This document shows, piece by piece, positions 22,052-31,895 of a stretch of DNA of 51,317 bases; position 1 is the first letter of the stretch; each line of letters begins with the position of its first letter. Origin of the DNA: Bacillus subtilis (lineage in GTDB: Bacteria > Bacillota > Bacilli > Bacillales > Bacillaceae_C). A program made the position numbers and the translations under genes. The notes below the pieces were generated by a model. That model was not told the DNA's origin. It made no database searches and saw only the letters and a program-made list of their open reading frames with translations. The DNA lies in NCBI RefSeq assembly GCF_008764245.1, contig NZ_VTQV01000006.1, forward strand, positions 108,421 to 159,737, given 5' to 3'.

Positions 22052-24259
22052 TTAGTGGACTAGTCCCGATTCTTTTGATTTCTCTAGGAATTTTTGGGTC
22101 TTTTTATTAATCGGCTCTTTTAAGAAGGCACCAAAGATGATCGCAATGACGCCGCATAGAACGAGTACCCCAATATCTCTTAACGCCCTTCCCCAAACAA
22201 TTCCACCAACAGCCTCACGCATTAAATCAACAGCATAGGTGAAAGGTAGATACGGATTAATGATTTGGAAAAACTTAGGGAGTAACTGAACTGGGTACGT
22301 ACCACCCGAACCAGCAATTTGTAAGACGAGCAACACAATCGCTAATGCTTTTCCGACATTCCCGAATACCGATACAAGTGAATACACAATCAGGATAAAG
22401 ACGGAACTAACCAAAAGTCCGAATAGGACGAGCCAAACAGGATGCTTGGCATTTACTCCAATCAAAAATAAGTCTCCTAGTGTCACCACGATGGTTTGAA
22501 CAATACCGATCGTCCAGAAAGTGAAAAAACGTCCAAAATAGACCTGTCTCCCTGTATATAAACCATCATGATGGACATCCACTGCTAGTAAGGAAATAAG
22601 TAACAACGCCCCTACCCAACCAGCTAACACAGTATAGAATGGAGTCATCCCTGTCCCGTAATTTTCGATTGGAAATAATTTGTTTTGATTCAATAATACT
22701 GGTTCTTCAAAAAAGCTTCGTTCTGCAGAAGGATCATTGCGCAATAACTGGATAATCTCATTAATATCTGTATCCTTTTGCACATCCCTAATCTTCTCTG
22801 CCAATTGTTTTACCTTATCATTGACATAAGGAAATTCACCTGAAGCATATTCAAGCATCCCTTTGCCTTCTTTTAAATTCTTCTGTGTACTATTTAGCAC
22901 TCTTTCCACTTCAGGCAAGGTAGATTGAATTTCTACCAGAATCCCTTTTGCTCCTGTTAAAGTTCCCTTTGCTTTTCCTACTTCTTCTAAGATCGTTGGC
23001 TCAATATTATTTTGATATTCTTTCACAAACTCATCCAACTTAACGTTTGTATCTGCTGCAGCTTGATGGATTTGATCAACCACTTTACTAGCAGTTTCCG
23101 TATTGTTTAAGAATTGGTCCATTTGATTGACATCAGCTCGTAGTTGTTCTAATGATTTTCGCAAATCAGCTGTTTGTGAAATCGCTCGGCCTATTTGCTC
23201 GTTTGAAAGCTGGTCCGATGTCTGCTCCTCTTCCCCAGTCTCTTCATTTGATGAAGGAGGTAGCTGAGCATTGGTCTCCTGTAATTGCTGTAAAGCCTTC
23301 TCAACTGTATTCAGCGTCGTAATCGCATCATCCATTTGTTTTTCTAGGTTTTGCTGAACTTTTTTCCCTTCATTGATATCAATCTTACTGTTTTTGGCCT
23401 GGTCTAAAAGTTGATTGATTTGATCAGCAATCGATTGGACCTTTGCAACATCTTGTTTAACTTTAGGCGCAATAGAATTTAAACGGTTTTCTGCTTCATT
23501 CATATAACTCAATGTCTGATTAATCGTAGTTAAACCACTATTGGTATATTCCTTTACTTCCGGGATCGCTCCTTGGGCTTTATTCAGAATATCTCCAGCC
23601 GAATTCGCATCACCTAATGACTCATTTAGCATCTTGTTAATTTCCGGAAGATTTTCTTCAAGGGTAAAGATGTAATTCTCAAACTTCTCAATATCCGGTA
23701 AATTTTCTTCTAATTCAATGCCAAGATTATTAAACATCTCAAAAATCACACCGTTGACCGTGGAAATAAATTTGCTGCTCACTTGGTCAGCGAGGACCGT
23801 AGCTCCCTTTTCCGTAATTTTAGGGGAAACAGCATTTAACTTCTCATTCACGTAATATTCCATCTTGGCTTTCTCCGGTTTATCGGAAAGAACAGTTCCT
23901 AATTTTTCCGAGAAATCTTCCGGAATAATCACAACGGCAAAATAATCTCCATACTCGACCTTATCCATAGCCTCTTTGCGATTGGTAAAATGCCACTGCA
24001 TACTTTGATTATCTTCTAATGTTTCAATCAGCTCTTTCCCTGCATTAATCTTCTGATCTCTGACCGTTGCCCCTTTATCTTCATTCACAACACCAATTGG
24101 AAGATTTCCTGTATGGGAATAGGGATCCCACATGGCGGCAATATTGAACCAAGCGTAAAGTGATGGCAAAACAGCCAAACCACCAATCAGGATCATAGCC
24201 GCCCAATTGGTAACAATATTTTTCAAATCTGTTTTGTAGATATTCAAGCTATTTTTCAT
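22052..24259 (-). CDS. yhgE: YhgE/Pip-family membrane protein
   Basis: 735 residues. One membrane segment near the N-terminus (AAMILIGGLAVLPSLYAWFN), a typical WDPYSHTGNLPIGVVNEDKG, then about 400 residues of helical coiled-coil (many Q/N/D/L heptads), and five to six membrane segments at the C-terminus resembling ABC-2 permeases (VLAGWVGALLLISLL to GVIAIIFGAFLKEP). The related Lactococcus Pip is a phage receptor; B. subtilis YhgE has no firm role. It lies 32 bp before mnmH and is probably co-transcribed with it. Confidence 0.88.
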   Translation of the reverse strand: MKNSLNIYKTDLKNIVTNWAAMILIGGLAVLPSLYAWFNIAAMWDPYSHTGNLPIGVVNEDKGATVRDQKINAGKELIETLEDNQSMQWHFTNRKEAMDKVEYGDYFAVVIIPEDFSEKLGTVLSDKPEKAKMEYYVNEKLNAVSPKITEKGATVLADQVSSKFISTVNGVIFEMFNNLGIELEENLPDIEKFENYIFTLEENLPEINKMLNESLGDANSAGDILNKAQGAIPEVKEYTNSGLTTINQTLSYMNEAENRLNSIAPKVKQDVAKVQSIADQINQLLDQAKNSKIDINEGKKVQQNLEKQMDDAITTLNTVEKALQQLQETNAQLPPSSNEETGEEEQTSDQLSNEQIGRAISQTADLRKSLEQLRADVNQMDQFLNNTETASKVVDQIHQAAADTNVKLDEFVKEYQNNIEPTILEEVGKAKGTLTGAKGILVEIQSTLPEVERVLNSTQKNLKEGKGMLEYASGEFPYVNDKVKQLAEKIRDVQKDTDINEIIQLLRNDPSAERSFFEEPVLLNQNKLFPIENYGTGMTPFYTVLAGWVGALLLISLLAVDVHHDGLYTGRQVYFGRFFTFWTIGIVQTIVVTLGDLFLIGVNAKHPVWLVLFGLLVSSVFILIVYSLVSVFGNVGKALAIVLLVLQIAGSGGTYPVQLLPKFFQIINPYLPFTYAVDLMREAVGGIVWGRALRDIGVLVLCGVIAIIFGAFLKEPINKKTQKFLEKSKESGLVH

Positions 24260-24373
24260 ACCTTTGTCCTTCCGTTACGGCATTTCGCCTATTATTCCCA
24301 CTTGCGCAAAGATTAATCTCATAAGGATATCTTTACGAGGACACTTCACCTCTTTAATCATTATTCCACTTTT

Positions 24374-25426
24374 TTAATTAGTGATTTTCACGTGCCCAGG
24401 ATGATCTGCTGTGACCTCACCAATTAAACTGGCTTCTACACCATTCCGTTTTAGGTCTGAAAGCAGTTGTTCTGACTCATGGCTACCCACACTAATAAGG
24501 AGTCCGCCGGATGTAACGGCATCACATAAAATCCATTGGTCTACTTGATCCATAGATTCCGGGAAGGTAACCGATCCTTTTAAATGCGCAAAGTTGTTTT
24601 TCGTTCCACCGGGTATCACACCCTGTTCAGCCAACTCTCTAACGCGTTTTAATACAGGCACTTGGTTTTTCCTAATGTGTAAGCCTACCCCACTACCTTT
24701 AGCCATCTCTGAGGCATGGCCAAGTAAGCCAAAACCAGTGACATCTGTACAAGCATGAATTTCATAATGGGCCATCGTCTCAGCCGCTTTCTTGTTCAAG
24801 GTCGTCATCACTTTTGTTAGATCGGCAATTTCTTCATCATGTAATAAGCCCTTCTTCAAAGACGACGATAAAATTCCTACCCCAATTGGTTTCGTCAGAA
24901 TTAATCGATCACCTGCTTTAGCCCCAGCATTCGTTCTTATTTTATCCGGGTGGACGGTTCCTGTCACAGCCAAACCAAATTTTGGCTCTTGGTCATCAAT
25001 TGAATGACCACCAACTAAAGTGACACCCGCTTCTTGAAGCTTATCTGCGGCTCCTCTTAAAATATCAGCCAAAATACTCTTCTCTAATGTGGCAATGGGA
25101 AAAGCGACAATATTCAGTGCTGTAATAGGAGTCCCTCCCATCGCATAAATATCGCTAATCGCATTTGTCGCCGCTACTTGGCCAAATGCATAGGGATCAT
25201 CGACAATCGGAGTAAAAAAATCGAGGGTTTGGACGATCGCTAAATCATCCGTAATTCGATAAACCCCTGCATCATCACTCGTATCAAGACCAACTAACAA
25301 ATTCGGATCATGCTTGGCAGGTGGCAGCATCCGCATCACCTCTGATAAATCCGCGGGACCAATCTTACAGCCACAGCCTCCTTTTGAAGATAACGACGTT
25401 AATTTTACCGAACCAGACTGCGTCAT
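24374..25426 (-). CDS. selD: Selenide, water dikinase SelD
   Basis: 350 residues from ATG at 25426; AAAGG lies 9 bases upstream, while the TTG at 25435 overlaps it. Makes selenophosphate from selenide and ATP. The active-site loop is GGCGCK with C18 and K21; both cysteines are TGT, so this form is not itself a selenoprotein. LDTSDDAGVYRI and the ATNAISDIYAMGG segment carry the metal- and ATP-binding aspartates. VTGFGLLGHASEM is in the second half. Supplies selenium for MnmH. Confidence 0.95.
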   Translation of the reverse strand: MTQSGSVKLTSLSSKGGCGCKIGPADLSEVMRMLPPAKHDPNLLVGLDTSDDAGVYRITDDLAIVQTLDFFTPIVDDPYAFGQVAATNAISDIYAMGGTPITALNIVAFPIATLEKSILADILRGAADKLQEAGVTLVGGHSIDDQEPKFGLAVTGTVHPDKIRTNAGAKAGDRLILTKPIGVGILSSSLKKGLLHDEEIADLTKVMTTLNKKAAETMAHYEIHACTDVTGFGLLGHASEMAKGSGVGLHIRKNQVPVLKRVRELAEQGVIPGGTKNNFAHLKGSVTFPESMDQVDQWILCDAVTSGGLLISVGSHESEQLLSDLKRNGVEASLIGEVTADHPGHVKITN

Positions 25427-25596
25427 AAGAATCAACCTTTCTTCTTAAAATATATATACAGTATAATGATATTGCACTATAATATCTATTTTTTTCAATC
25501 CCTTTACCATTATTTTGGAAATTAAAAGCCGCCAAGTATTGACAACAGCTTGAACAAGGTTTTACTAAAGCCCCGTCATATATTCATGATTCTGTT

Positions 25597-25626
25597 TACA
25601 TATTTCCCCTTTCACTACACATACTG
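25597..25626 (+). promoter_or_regulatory. Candidate forespore (SigG-type) promoter of the germination operon
   Basis: TACATA (25597-25602), a 17-bp spacer, CATACTG (25620-25626), near the SigG consensus (TGAATA and CATACTA). It lies 37 bp before the first germination gene, and ger operons are known SigG targets. Confidence 0.55.
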
Positions 25627-25662
25627 ACAATAGACCCACCAATGACAAGGAGATAAATAGGT

Positions 25663-27288
25663 ATGTCTATGTCGATTTGGAAGCAAAAGAGGAAGAAAAA
25701 GAAAAAGTCCAATGTAAAAATCCCACATTCTCGCATGGAACAGCATCAGGATGAGGAATTAAATGGAATCTTGCAGGATACAATTGATTTCATCCAAGAA
25801 CTATTGGGGGAAAATGATGATTTTATCATCCGCCGTTTTTCCGTTTATGGTACCCATTCTGCTGCTTTATTTTATATTTCCAACCTCGTTGAGCAGAAAA
25901 CCATTAATCATGAACTGTTAAAGCCTTTAATGGAATTGCCTAATCATATAGATAAGAAGGAACTGGATAAAGAAGTGATTCTTTCCACTTTATCGGAACA
26001 AATTCTCTATCAGGGACAGCTTAAGAGGGAAACCCATCTAGTAAAGCTAGTCGATGCCATTTTATCAGGAGAAACGGTCCTTGCAATGGACGGTGTTCAA
26101 GAAGCATTTCATATTGACACGCGTTCTATTGATAAGAGGGCTGTCGACAGTCCTGATACAGAGCAGGTCATTATTGGTCCGCGGGAAGGATTTATTGAGC
26201 GATTAGGAACAAATATTGGCTTGTTACGCTACCGATTACCCACAGCTGATTTTTGTGTAAAAACGCTAAAAGTGGGACGACTGACGAAATCGAAAGTCGC
26301 TATTTGTTATGTAAAGGGAATCAGTAATCAGGCATTAGTTGACGAAGTAGAAAAACGCCTAAAGGAGATCGATACTGATGCCATCTTAGATATTGGCTAT
26401 ATCGAACAATATATTGAAGACTCCCATTATACTCCCTTTACCCAAACTTTATTAACGGAGCGGCCAGATAGTACGATTGGAAACTTAATCGAGGGAAGGG
26501 TCGCCATCCTTGTCGATGGCTCTCCCTTTGCCATGTTAGTTCCTGCTGTATTTAACCAATTCTATCAGGCAACGGAGGATTATTGCACTCGTTTTTTAAT
26601 GGGAAGCTTTTCTCGATTCGTTCGGATGTTTGCCCTTGTCTTTTCCCTAATTGTTCCCGGTTTATATGTCTCTTTTATTTCCTTTAACCCGGAATTATTG
26701 CCGACGGATTTTGCGGTTGCTGTCGCAGGTGGGAGGTCAGGCGTTCCTTATCCTGCTGTTGTTGAGGTGCTGATCTTGGAAGTAGCCATGGAAATATTAC
26801 GGGAAGCCACCGTACGGTTACCGAAACAAATCGGGAATGCTTTATCCATTGTTGGTGTTTTAATTGTTGGCGATGCTGCCGTACAAGCGGGCATATCAAG
26901 TCCGATTACAGTCGTAGTCATAGCAATCACAACCATCGCCTCGTTTGCAACCCCGGTCTATAATGCCGCATTTGCCTTGCGTTTCCTCCGTTTTGCTTTA
27001 GCGGTTCTTGCTGGACTATTCGGATTATACGGACTAATGGTTGGATTGATTATGGTCATCAATCACATGCTTTCTCTGAAATCATTCGGTGTTCCTTATC
27101 TTAGTCCAACCTCTCCTTGGCATACGCAAGGAATGAAGGACAGTGTGATTCGATTCCCGTTTTGGTGGATGCCGAAAAGACCGATTATGTTCCAATCGGA
27201 AAATAAGATTCGTGAAAAACAGAGCAAAGAAGCGATTAAATCAAAGCCCACCCAGCCTCTTGATCCATCGAATAAGCGAAACGACTAA
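25663..27288 (+). CDS. Spore germinant receptor subunit A (GerA/GerK-type)
   Basis: 541 residues. Basic N-terminus (KQKRKKKKKSN), a soluble domain with DTIDFIQELLGENDDFIIRRF, GPREGFIERLGTNIGLLRYRLPT and EGRVAILVDGSPFAMLVPAVF, then five to six membrane segments including GRSGVPYPAVVEVLILEVAMEILREATVRLPKQIG. All are GerA-family marks. It sits in the inner spore membrane and with B and C detects nutrients. The specific germinant cannot be read from sequence. AAGGAG 10 bases before ATG. Confidence 0.95.
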   Translation: MSMSIWKQKRKKKKKSNVKIPHSRMEQHQDEELNGILQDTIDFIQELLGENDDFIIRRFSVYGTHSAALFYISNLVEQKTINHELLKPLMELPNHIDKKELDKEVILSTLSEQILYQGQLKRETHLVKLVDAILSGETVLAMDGVQEAFHIDTRSIDKRAVDSPDTEQVIIGPREGFIERLGTNIGLLRYRLPTADFCVKTLKVGRLTKSKVAICYVKGISNQALVDEVEKRLKEIDTDAILDIGYIEQYIEDSHYTPFTQTLLTERPDSTIGNLIEGRVAILVDGSPFAMLVPAVFNQFYQATEDYCTRFLMGSFSRFVRMFALVFSLIVPGLYVSFISFNPELLPTDFAVAVAGGRSGVPYPAVVEVLILEVAMEILREATVRLPKQIGNALSIVGVLIVGDAAVQAGISSPITVVVIAITTIASFATPVYNAAFALRFLRFALAVLAGLFGLYGLMVGLIMVINHMLSLKSFGVPYLSPTSPWHTQGMKDSVIRFPFWWMPKRPIMFQSENKIREKQSKEAIKSKPTQPLDPSNKRND

Positions 27289-27303
27289 TGGAGGGAAGAA
27301 CCC

Positions 27304-28410
27304 ATGCAACCAACCCGAAATATAACTGTTGGCCAAACAACTGCGATACTGATTAGTACCATTATTGGGGTTGGTGTTTTACGGCTTCCCCTTATTTCCG
27401 TACAGCTAGCTGATACGGGTGCTCCGCTTTTAACTCTTTTAAGCACGGTAGTTGTTATTGTTGGGATGTGGGGCGTTGCGAAGCTTGGGAGTCTGTTTCC
27501 GGATGAAACGTTCGTGGAGTACAGTGAACGCATCATCGGAAAATGGTTGGGGCGGCTATATAGCTTTATGATTATCGCCTTTTTTACACTACTAACTGGT
27601 TTTGCGGCAAGGGAATTTGGAGCGGTTGTCGTGACATCTGTTTTACCAAAAACGCCGCTTGAAGTAACCGTAATTGTCATGCTCTTAATGGCCGTAATTT
27701 TTACTCGGGGAGATATGAATACCTTTACTTATATTCATAGTTTCTATTTGCCCGTTATCTTAGTACCATTATTGATTATTACATTGGTCTCCCTAAAGGA
27801 TGCCAACATCCTTTTTCTCCAACCGATCTTAGGAAACGGCTTCAAAATGATCGCAGGTGTCCCAGAAATAGCTGCGTTATTTCAAGGCTCCTTTATTTTG
27901 GCGATCCTTATCCCGTTCATGCAGAAGCCGAAAAAAGCATTAAGAGCTAGTTTTTGGGGAGTGGTCATTTCTGGTGGCTTTTTCATCATGATTATTGTCG
28001 CTTCAATCGCTCTCTTTGGGACAGAAGAAATCAAAACAATCATGTGGCCGACACTAGGGCTCGCACGGGCAACCTCCTTTCCTGGCAATACATTGCAACG
28101 TCTTGATGTCGTTTTTTTGCCGATCTGGGTAACGGCAGTTTTTACAACGATCTTTTCGAATTATATATTGACGGTTCAGGCACTAAAACAATGTCTACGC
28201 CTGCAAGACCATAAAATGCTTCCCCTCTTTCTATTGCCGATTATTTTTCTGATTGCGATGTTTCCCGGTGAAACGATCGAAATGTATCGATACATAGAAG
28301 TAGTTGGGAAGTATGGGCTTGTCCTCACTTTTATTTTTCCATTTATTATCTTGATTGTTGCCAAAATCCGTAAATGGCCAAAGAAGAAGGGGAAAGGAGC
28401 AGGGAAATGA
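27304..28410 (+). CDS. Spore germinant receptor subunit B (endospore germination permease)
   Basis: 368 residues, ten membrane segments, amino-acid-permease-like fold (GerAB family). Opens with ITVGQTTAILISTIIGVGVLRLP, the typical first helix with a glycine kink where ligand binds in this family. Known GerAB proteins bind the nutrient; residues that choose it are not decidable here. GGAGGG upstream; 15 bp after subunit A and ATGA overlap with subunit C. Confidence 0.95.
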   Translation: MQPTRNITVGQTTAILISTIIGVGVLRLPLISVQLADTGAPLLTLLSTVVVIVGMWGVAKLGSLFPDETFVEYSERIIGKWLGRLYSFMIIAFFTLLTGFAAREFGAVVVTSVLPKTPLEVTVIVMLLMAVIFTRGDMNTFTYIHSFYLPVILVPLLIITLVSLKDANILFLQPILGNGFKMIAGVPEIAALFQGSFILAILIPFMQKPKKALRASFWGVVISGGFFIMIIVASIALFGTEEIKTIMWPTLGLARATSFPGNTLQRLDVVFLPIWVTAVFTTIFSNYILTVQALKQCLRLQDHKMLPLFLLPIIFLIAMFPGETIEMYRYIEVVGKYGLVLTFIFPFIILIVAKIRKWPKKKGKGAGK

Positions 28411-29618
28411 ACCCTAAATCAATCTTTGCCTTTTTTACGATTTTCTTATTGACCCCACTCCTTGGAGGATGCTGGGACAGTATGGATATTGAAAAAAGAG
28501 CTACTGTACTGGCGATTGCTATCGATAAAGTGGAGCCAGGTGAAAAAAAAGAACAGAGCTATGTTACCCACCTGCCCGGTTCCCAGCCCGAAGACGAGAG
28601 GTTGCTACAACTCACTGCCCAAGTTTCTGTACCAGGACGGATTCCCCTGGGTCCTGAAACAACGGGCGGGGGAGAACAAGAGCCAGTGTGGGTGCTCACC
28701 GCTGTAGGCCATACAGTGGATGATGCTTTATTAAATTTACAGCAGGAATTAGCGGATCAGCTGTTTTTAGGCCATCTGCGCGTCCTCGTGATCAGCAAAG
28801 AAATTGCCCAAGAAGGAGTGAAAGAAATCAATGACTATTTTCGTCGAAATGCGCAAGTGAGAAGAACGACGTGGATGGTCATTTCCGAAGAAAAAGCAGC
28901 AAAGTATATGGAAATCGCGCCGAAATTAGAAAGGGTACCTGCTTTATATTTAACAGATATGGTGAGCAATGCTGAACAATTAGGGAAACTTCCATCAGCA
29001 GATATAGGGATATTCTGGAGAACGCTCTCAAGTAAAGGACAAGACGGGGCCTTACCGTATTTAAAAATACACAAGGAAGAAAATATAGCGATCAAAGGTT
29101 TTGCTTATTTTCATGAAGATAAAATGAAAGGAATAATTGAACCGATTGAGATTGGCAACCTTATGTCGATCCTCGGAATGAAAGAAGGAGGATATGGTGC
29201 CTTCTACAACGTTCCAGGCTCAGATGACAAAGTATTGGTACGTGCTATTCGTCGCTATTCAAGGATGAAAACAAGCATTAAAAACGGAAAACCGGAAATC
29301 CGTGTTAAAATTCGCTACGAAAGCGAAATTGATGAAGATGCGAAAAACAAGGTAAATCTTGGCCGTGTAGAATTAATCAAAAAAATTGAAAAACAAGCAT
29401 CTAAGGGGATAACCAAATCATTGAAAGGATTAATTCAAAAAATGCAAAAGGAGGAATCCGATATCTTTGGTTTCGGTGAACACGTACGAGCGAAACAACC
29501 CGCCTATTGGAACAAGCATATAAAAACAAAAGAAAATTGGCGGAAGGTTTTTAAAGACATCGACATTGAAATTGAAATGGACGTCCAAATTCAGCAATCC
29601 GGTATCAAAGCTAAGTGA
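28407..29618 (+). CDS. Spore germinant receptor subunit C (Ger(x)C lipoprotein)
   Basis: 403 residues from ATG at 28407, which overlaps the subunit B stop as ATGA with AAAGGAG upstream. Lipoprotein signal peptide ends in LLGGC (C22), then WDSMDIEKRATVLAIAIDKV, the usual GerC start. Later parts fit the family: VDDALLNLQQELADQLFLGHLRVLVIS and AYWNKHIKTKENWRKVF near the end. Anchored to the outer face of the inner spore membrane. Confidence 0.95.
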   Translation: MNPKSIFAFFTIFLLTPLLGGCWDSMDIEKRATVLAIAIDKVEPGEKKEQSYVTHLPGSQPEDERLLQLTAQVSVPGRIPLGPETTGGGEQEPVWVLTAVGHTVDDALLNLQQELADQLFLGHLRVLVISKEIAQEGVKEINDYFRRNAQVRRTTWMVISEEKAAKYMEIAPKLERVPALYLTDMVSNAEQLGKLPSADIGIFWRTLSSKGQDGALPYLKIHKEENIAIKGFAYFHEDKMKGIIEPIEIGNLMSILGMKEGGYGAFYNVPGSDDKVLVRAIRRYSRMKTSIKNGKPEIRVKIRYESEIDEDAKNKVNLGRVELIKKIEKQASKGITKSLKGLIQKMQKEESDIFGFGEHVRAKQPAYWNKHIKTKENWRKVFKDIDIEIEMDVQIQQSGIKAK

Positions 29619-29810
29619 ACGGTGATACAGTTCCATTTAAGTCCACTGCCAAAGCCGGGTTGTTAGCATTCGGGACGAAATTTCGCAATACGGTGGAAAG
29701 CTTTGAGCATTCATTGCAGTACATCATGACGCCATAGCGCATCTTCGCATCATGATTACGATTCCGCTCAGGTTCACTGCTAATTTATTTAATGAAAGGA
29801 GTTCATCGGC

Positions 29811-30014
29811 ATGCTGGATATAAGCTATGGCTACTACCTCATTAGCCTTTTCATTTTAACAGGAATTACAATCCTCTTGTTAGATGTAAAATCCTATTCA
29901 AAAAACAACCAGAAAAAGGAAAAAAAGTTTGCATTATTTTTGGGATGGGCCAATATTATCTTTGGATCAGGCTTCTATATTGTGAGTTGGGTTTATCAAA
30001 GATGGTTCTGGTAA
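29811..30014 (+). CDS. Possible germinant receptor D subunit (two membrane segments)
   Basis: 67 residues from ATG at 29811 with AAAGGAG upstream. Two hydrophobic segments (YYLISLFILTGITILLL and FALFLGWANIIFGSGFYIVSW) joined by a basic loop (KSYSKNNQKKEKK). Small two-helix D proteins are known in some ger operons of Bacillus and Clostridium and can change receptor response. It lies 192 bp after the C gene, further than usual, so linkage in one transcript is not certain. Confidence 0.65.
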   Translation: MLDISYGYYLISLFILTGITILLLDVKSYSKNNQKKEKKFALFLGWANIIFGSGFYIVSWVYQRWFW

Positions 30015-30024
30015 TCAAGTTATT

Positions 30025-30201
30025 GACCGCACCAATGCTTTCCTCGGTTTTTTGGGCTTATAGAACCCAGCTATGCGACCGTTTCTATGACTTTCCTGCG
30101 TTTCCGGGCTTATAGAACCTTGCTATGCGACCGTTTTAATGGCTTCTCTACGTTTTTGGGCTTATAGACTCAGCTATGCAACCGTCTCTAAATCCGTTCC
30201 C
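30025..30201. repeat. 52-bp tandem repeat, about 3.4 copies
   Basis: Units begin GGGCTTATAGA at 30054, 30106 and 30158, so the period is exactly 52; a partial unit precedes them and the third decays. Each unit has GGGCTTATAGAAC, then CAGCTATGCGACCGT and a T-rich end. TATAG and CTATG can pair weakly. Same period as the array at 4-107 but different sequence. Confidence 0.85.
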
Positions 30202-30317
30202 AACTCCTTTACCGCGGTTCCCTTTAGCCTGCTAAGGATGACGATAAATTTGAAATGAGAATCAAAATGCGTTACGTTATTTTGACAAACTATTTTTACA
30301 ACATTGGTGTGATGATT

Positions 30318-31667
30318 TTGACAGTAAAGACACAAAAAACATGGCTGTTTGTTCTGACCATTGGTTTAGGTACGTTACTCAATCCATTGAATTCATCGAT
30401 GATCTCTGTTGCTTTAACTCGGATGCAGCACGAGTTTGCTTTGACATTCGCAGATGCTTCATGGCTGATTTCTGTCTTTTACTTAGCCAGTGCGGCTGGA
30501 CAACCTGTAATGGGAAAATTAAGTGATATGTTTGGTCCGAAGAAATTATTTTTAGCTGGCTTATTCCTTGTAGCCTGTTCTGCGTTGCTCGCTCCCTTTT
30601 CACCTAATTTCCCCTTTTTGCTCGGTTGTCGTGCCTTGATGGCAATCGGCAGTTCAACCCTGTTTCCAAGTGGAATGAGTATGGTGCGTACACATATTAC
30701 AGAGGGACAGGCCAAAGCATTAGCAACTCTATCTATCTTCGCCTCAACTTCTGCCGCCTTTGGCCCCTCAATTGGTGGATTTTTAATTGAGAGCTGGGAC
30801 TGGCCGTCGATTTTCCTTGTCAACTTCCCATTTATTATAGCTGCTTTTATCATGGCTATTTTTATTTTACCGAACACAGGACAGGGAAAAATTGAATTAG
30901 GACGGATTGATTTTATTGGCATTATCCTGTTTATCTTCACGATTATTGGGCTTATTTTATTTCTCCTATCGTTAGAAAATAATATCCATTGGTGGGCATT
31001 GGCGATCTTTCTGTTGGGAGCGATTTACTTTTATTATTATGAGAAAAGGCAAAAAGAACCCTTTATTGATCTACCGTCATTAAAAAGAAATCCAACAGTC
31101 TCCTTGATTTATTTACAATTTATCAGCATAAACCTAGTGTATTATTGTTATTTCTTTGGATTTCCAACCTTTTTACAACAGGTTCATCATTACAGTGAAA
31201 GAAATACCGGCCTCATTATGCTGGCCCTTGCTGGAGCTGGTGTGATCATTGCCCCTATAGCGGGAAGAATGATTGATCAACATGGTTCCAAACGACCCCT
31301 CATTGTGGGAGCGATCATTTTATTTATCGGGACAGCTTTACTGCTAACTTTACAAGAAAATTCTTCCCTTCTGTGGTTACTCGTGATTATGGCAGTATTA
31401 GGTATGAGTAATGGATTTAATAATATTTCCATGCAAACTGCGTTATATGAACATGTAAAACCAGAAGATACTGGCTCTGCTTCAGGATTATTCCAAACAA
31501 GTCGCTATCTTGGGTCGATTCTTTCCTCTAGCTTGCTTGGAATCGCCTTTAATCGCCATTTAGATACGCAGCATTTACATAATGTCGCGCTGATTTGTCT
31601 TATCTTTTGTTTATTGGTTGTTATCCTTGCGATTCGGTTGCCGGGAAGGAAACAAGGTCTTTCGTAA
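30318..31667 (+). CDS. Major facilitator superfamily drug-type transporter
   Basis: About 449 residues. The start is unsure: TTG at 30318 gives the family-like TVKTQKTWLFVLTIG; the frame is open to ATG at 30255. At least twelve membrane segments. First-half motifs of proton-coupled exporters are clear: LNSSMISVALTRMQ, SWLISVFYLASAAGQPVMGKLSDMFGPKK (motif A, G-x-L-S-D-x-F-G) and the motif C-like SAAFGPSIGGFLI. It most likely exports hydrophobic compounds by H+ antiport; substrate unknown. No regulator is adjacent. Confidence 0.85.
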   Translation: MTVKTQKTWLFVLTIGLGTLLNPLNSSMISVALTRMQHEFALTFADASWLISVFYLASAAGQPVMGKLSDMFGPKKLFLAGLFLVACSALLAPFSPNFPFLLGCRALMAIGSSTLFPSGMSMVRTHITEGQAKALATLSIFASTSAAFGPSIGGFLIESWDWPSIFLVNFPFIIAAFIMAIFILPNTGQGKIELGRIDFIGIILFIFTIIGLILFLLSLENNIHWWALAIFLLGAIYFYYYEKRQKEPFIDLPSLKRNPTVSLIYLQFISINLVYYCYFFGFPTFLQQVHHYSERNTGLIMLALAGAGVIIAPIAGRMIDQHGSKRPLIVGAIILFIGTALLLTLQENSSLLWLLVIMAVLGMSNGFNNISMQTALYEHVKPEDTGSASGLFQTSRYLGSILSSSLLGIAFNRHLDTQHLHNVALICLIFCLLVVILAIRLPGRKQGLS

Positions 31668-31895
31668 AATGATAAGTAAGTGGTAATGAGCCAATCGCAT
31701 GGGGCTATGTATTCTTTCGATCGGGCCAAATTGCTTAATTCTGGGACAGTTGCAAATCTGCTCGATCAAACCATTTTGCCCTTCTCTTTAAGTACTTGAT
31801 TTTAAAAGCTTTTAAAAAACATAATAAAAATAATTATTTATTAAGGTGTCCTTTTGCGTCTATCGACTCTATATGAGGGATAGGAGGGATGCAAA

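Noticed and set aside
24374-25426. SelD as a selenoprotein
   Set aside because: Both codons in the active loop are TGT, not TGA, so no selenocysteine.
30025-30201. CRISPR array
   Set aside because: The whole 52-bp unit is repeated without variable spacers; it is a plain tandem repeat.
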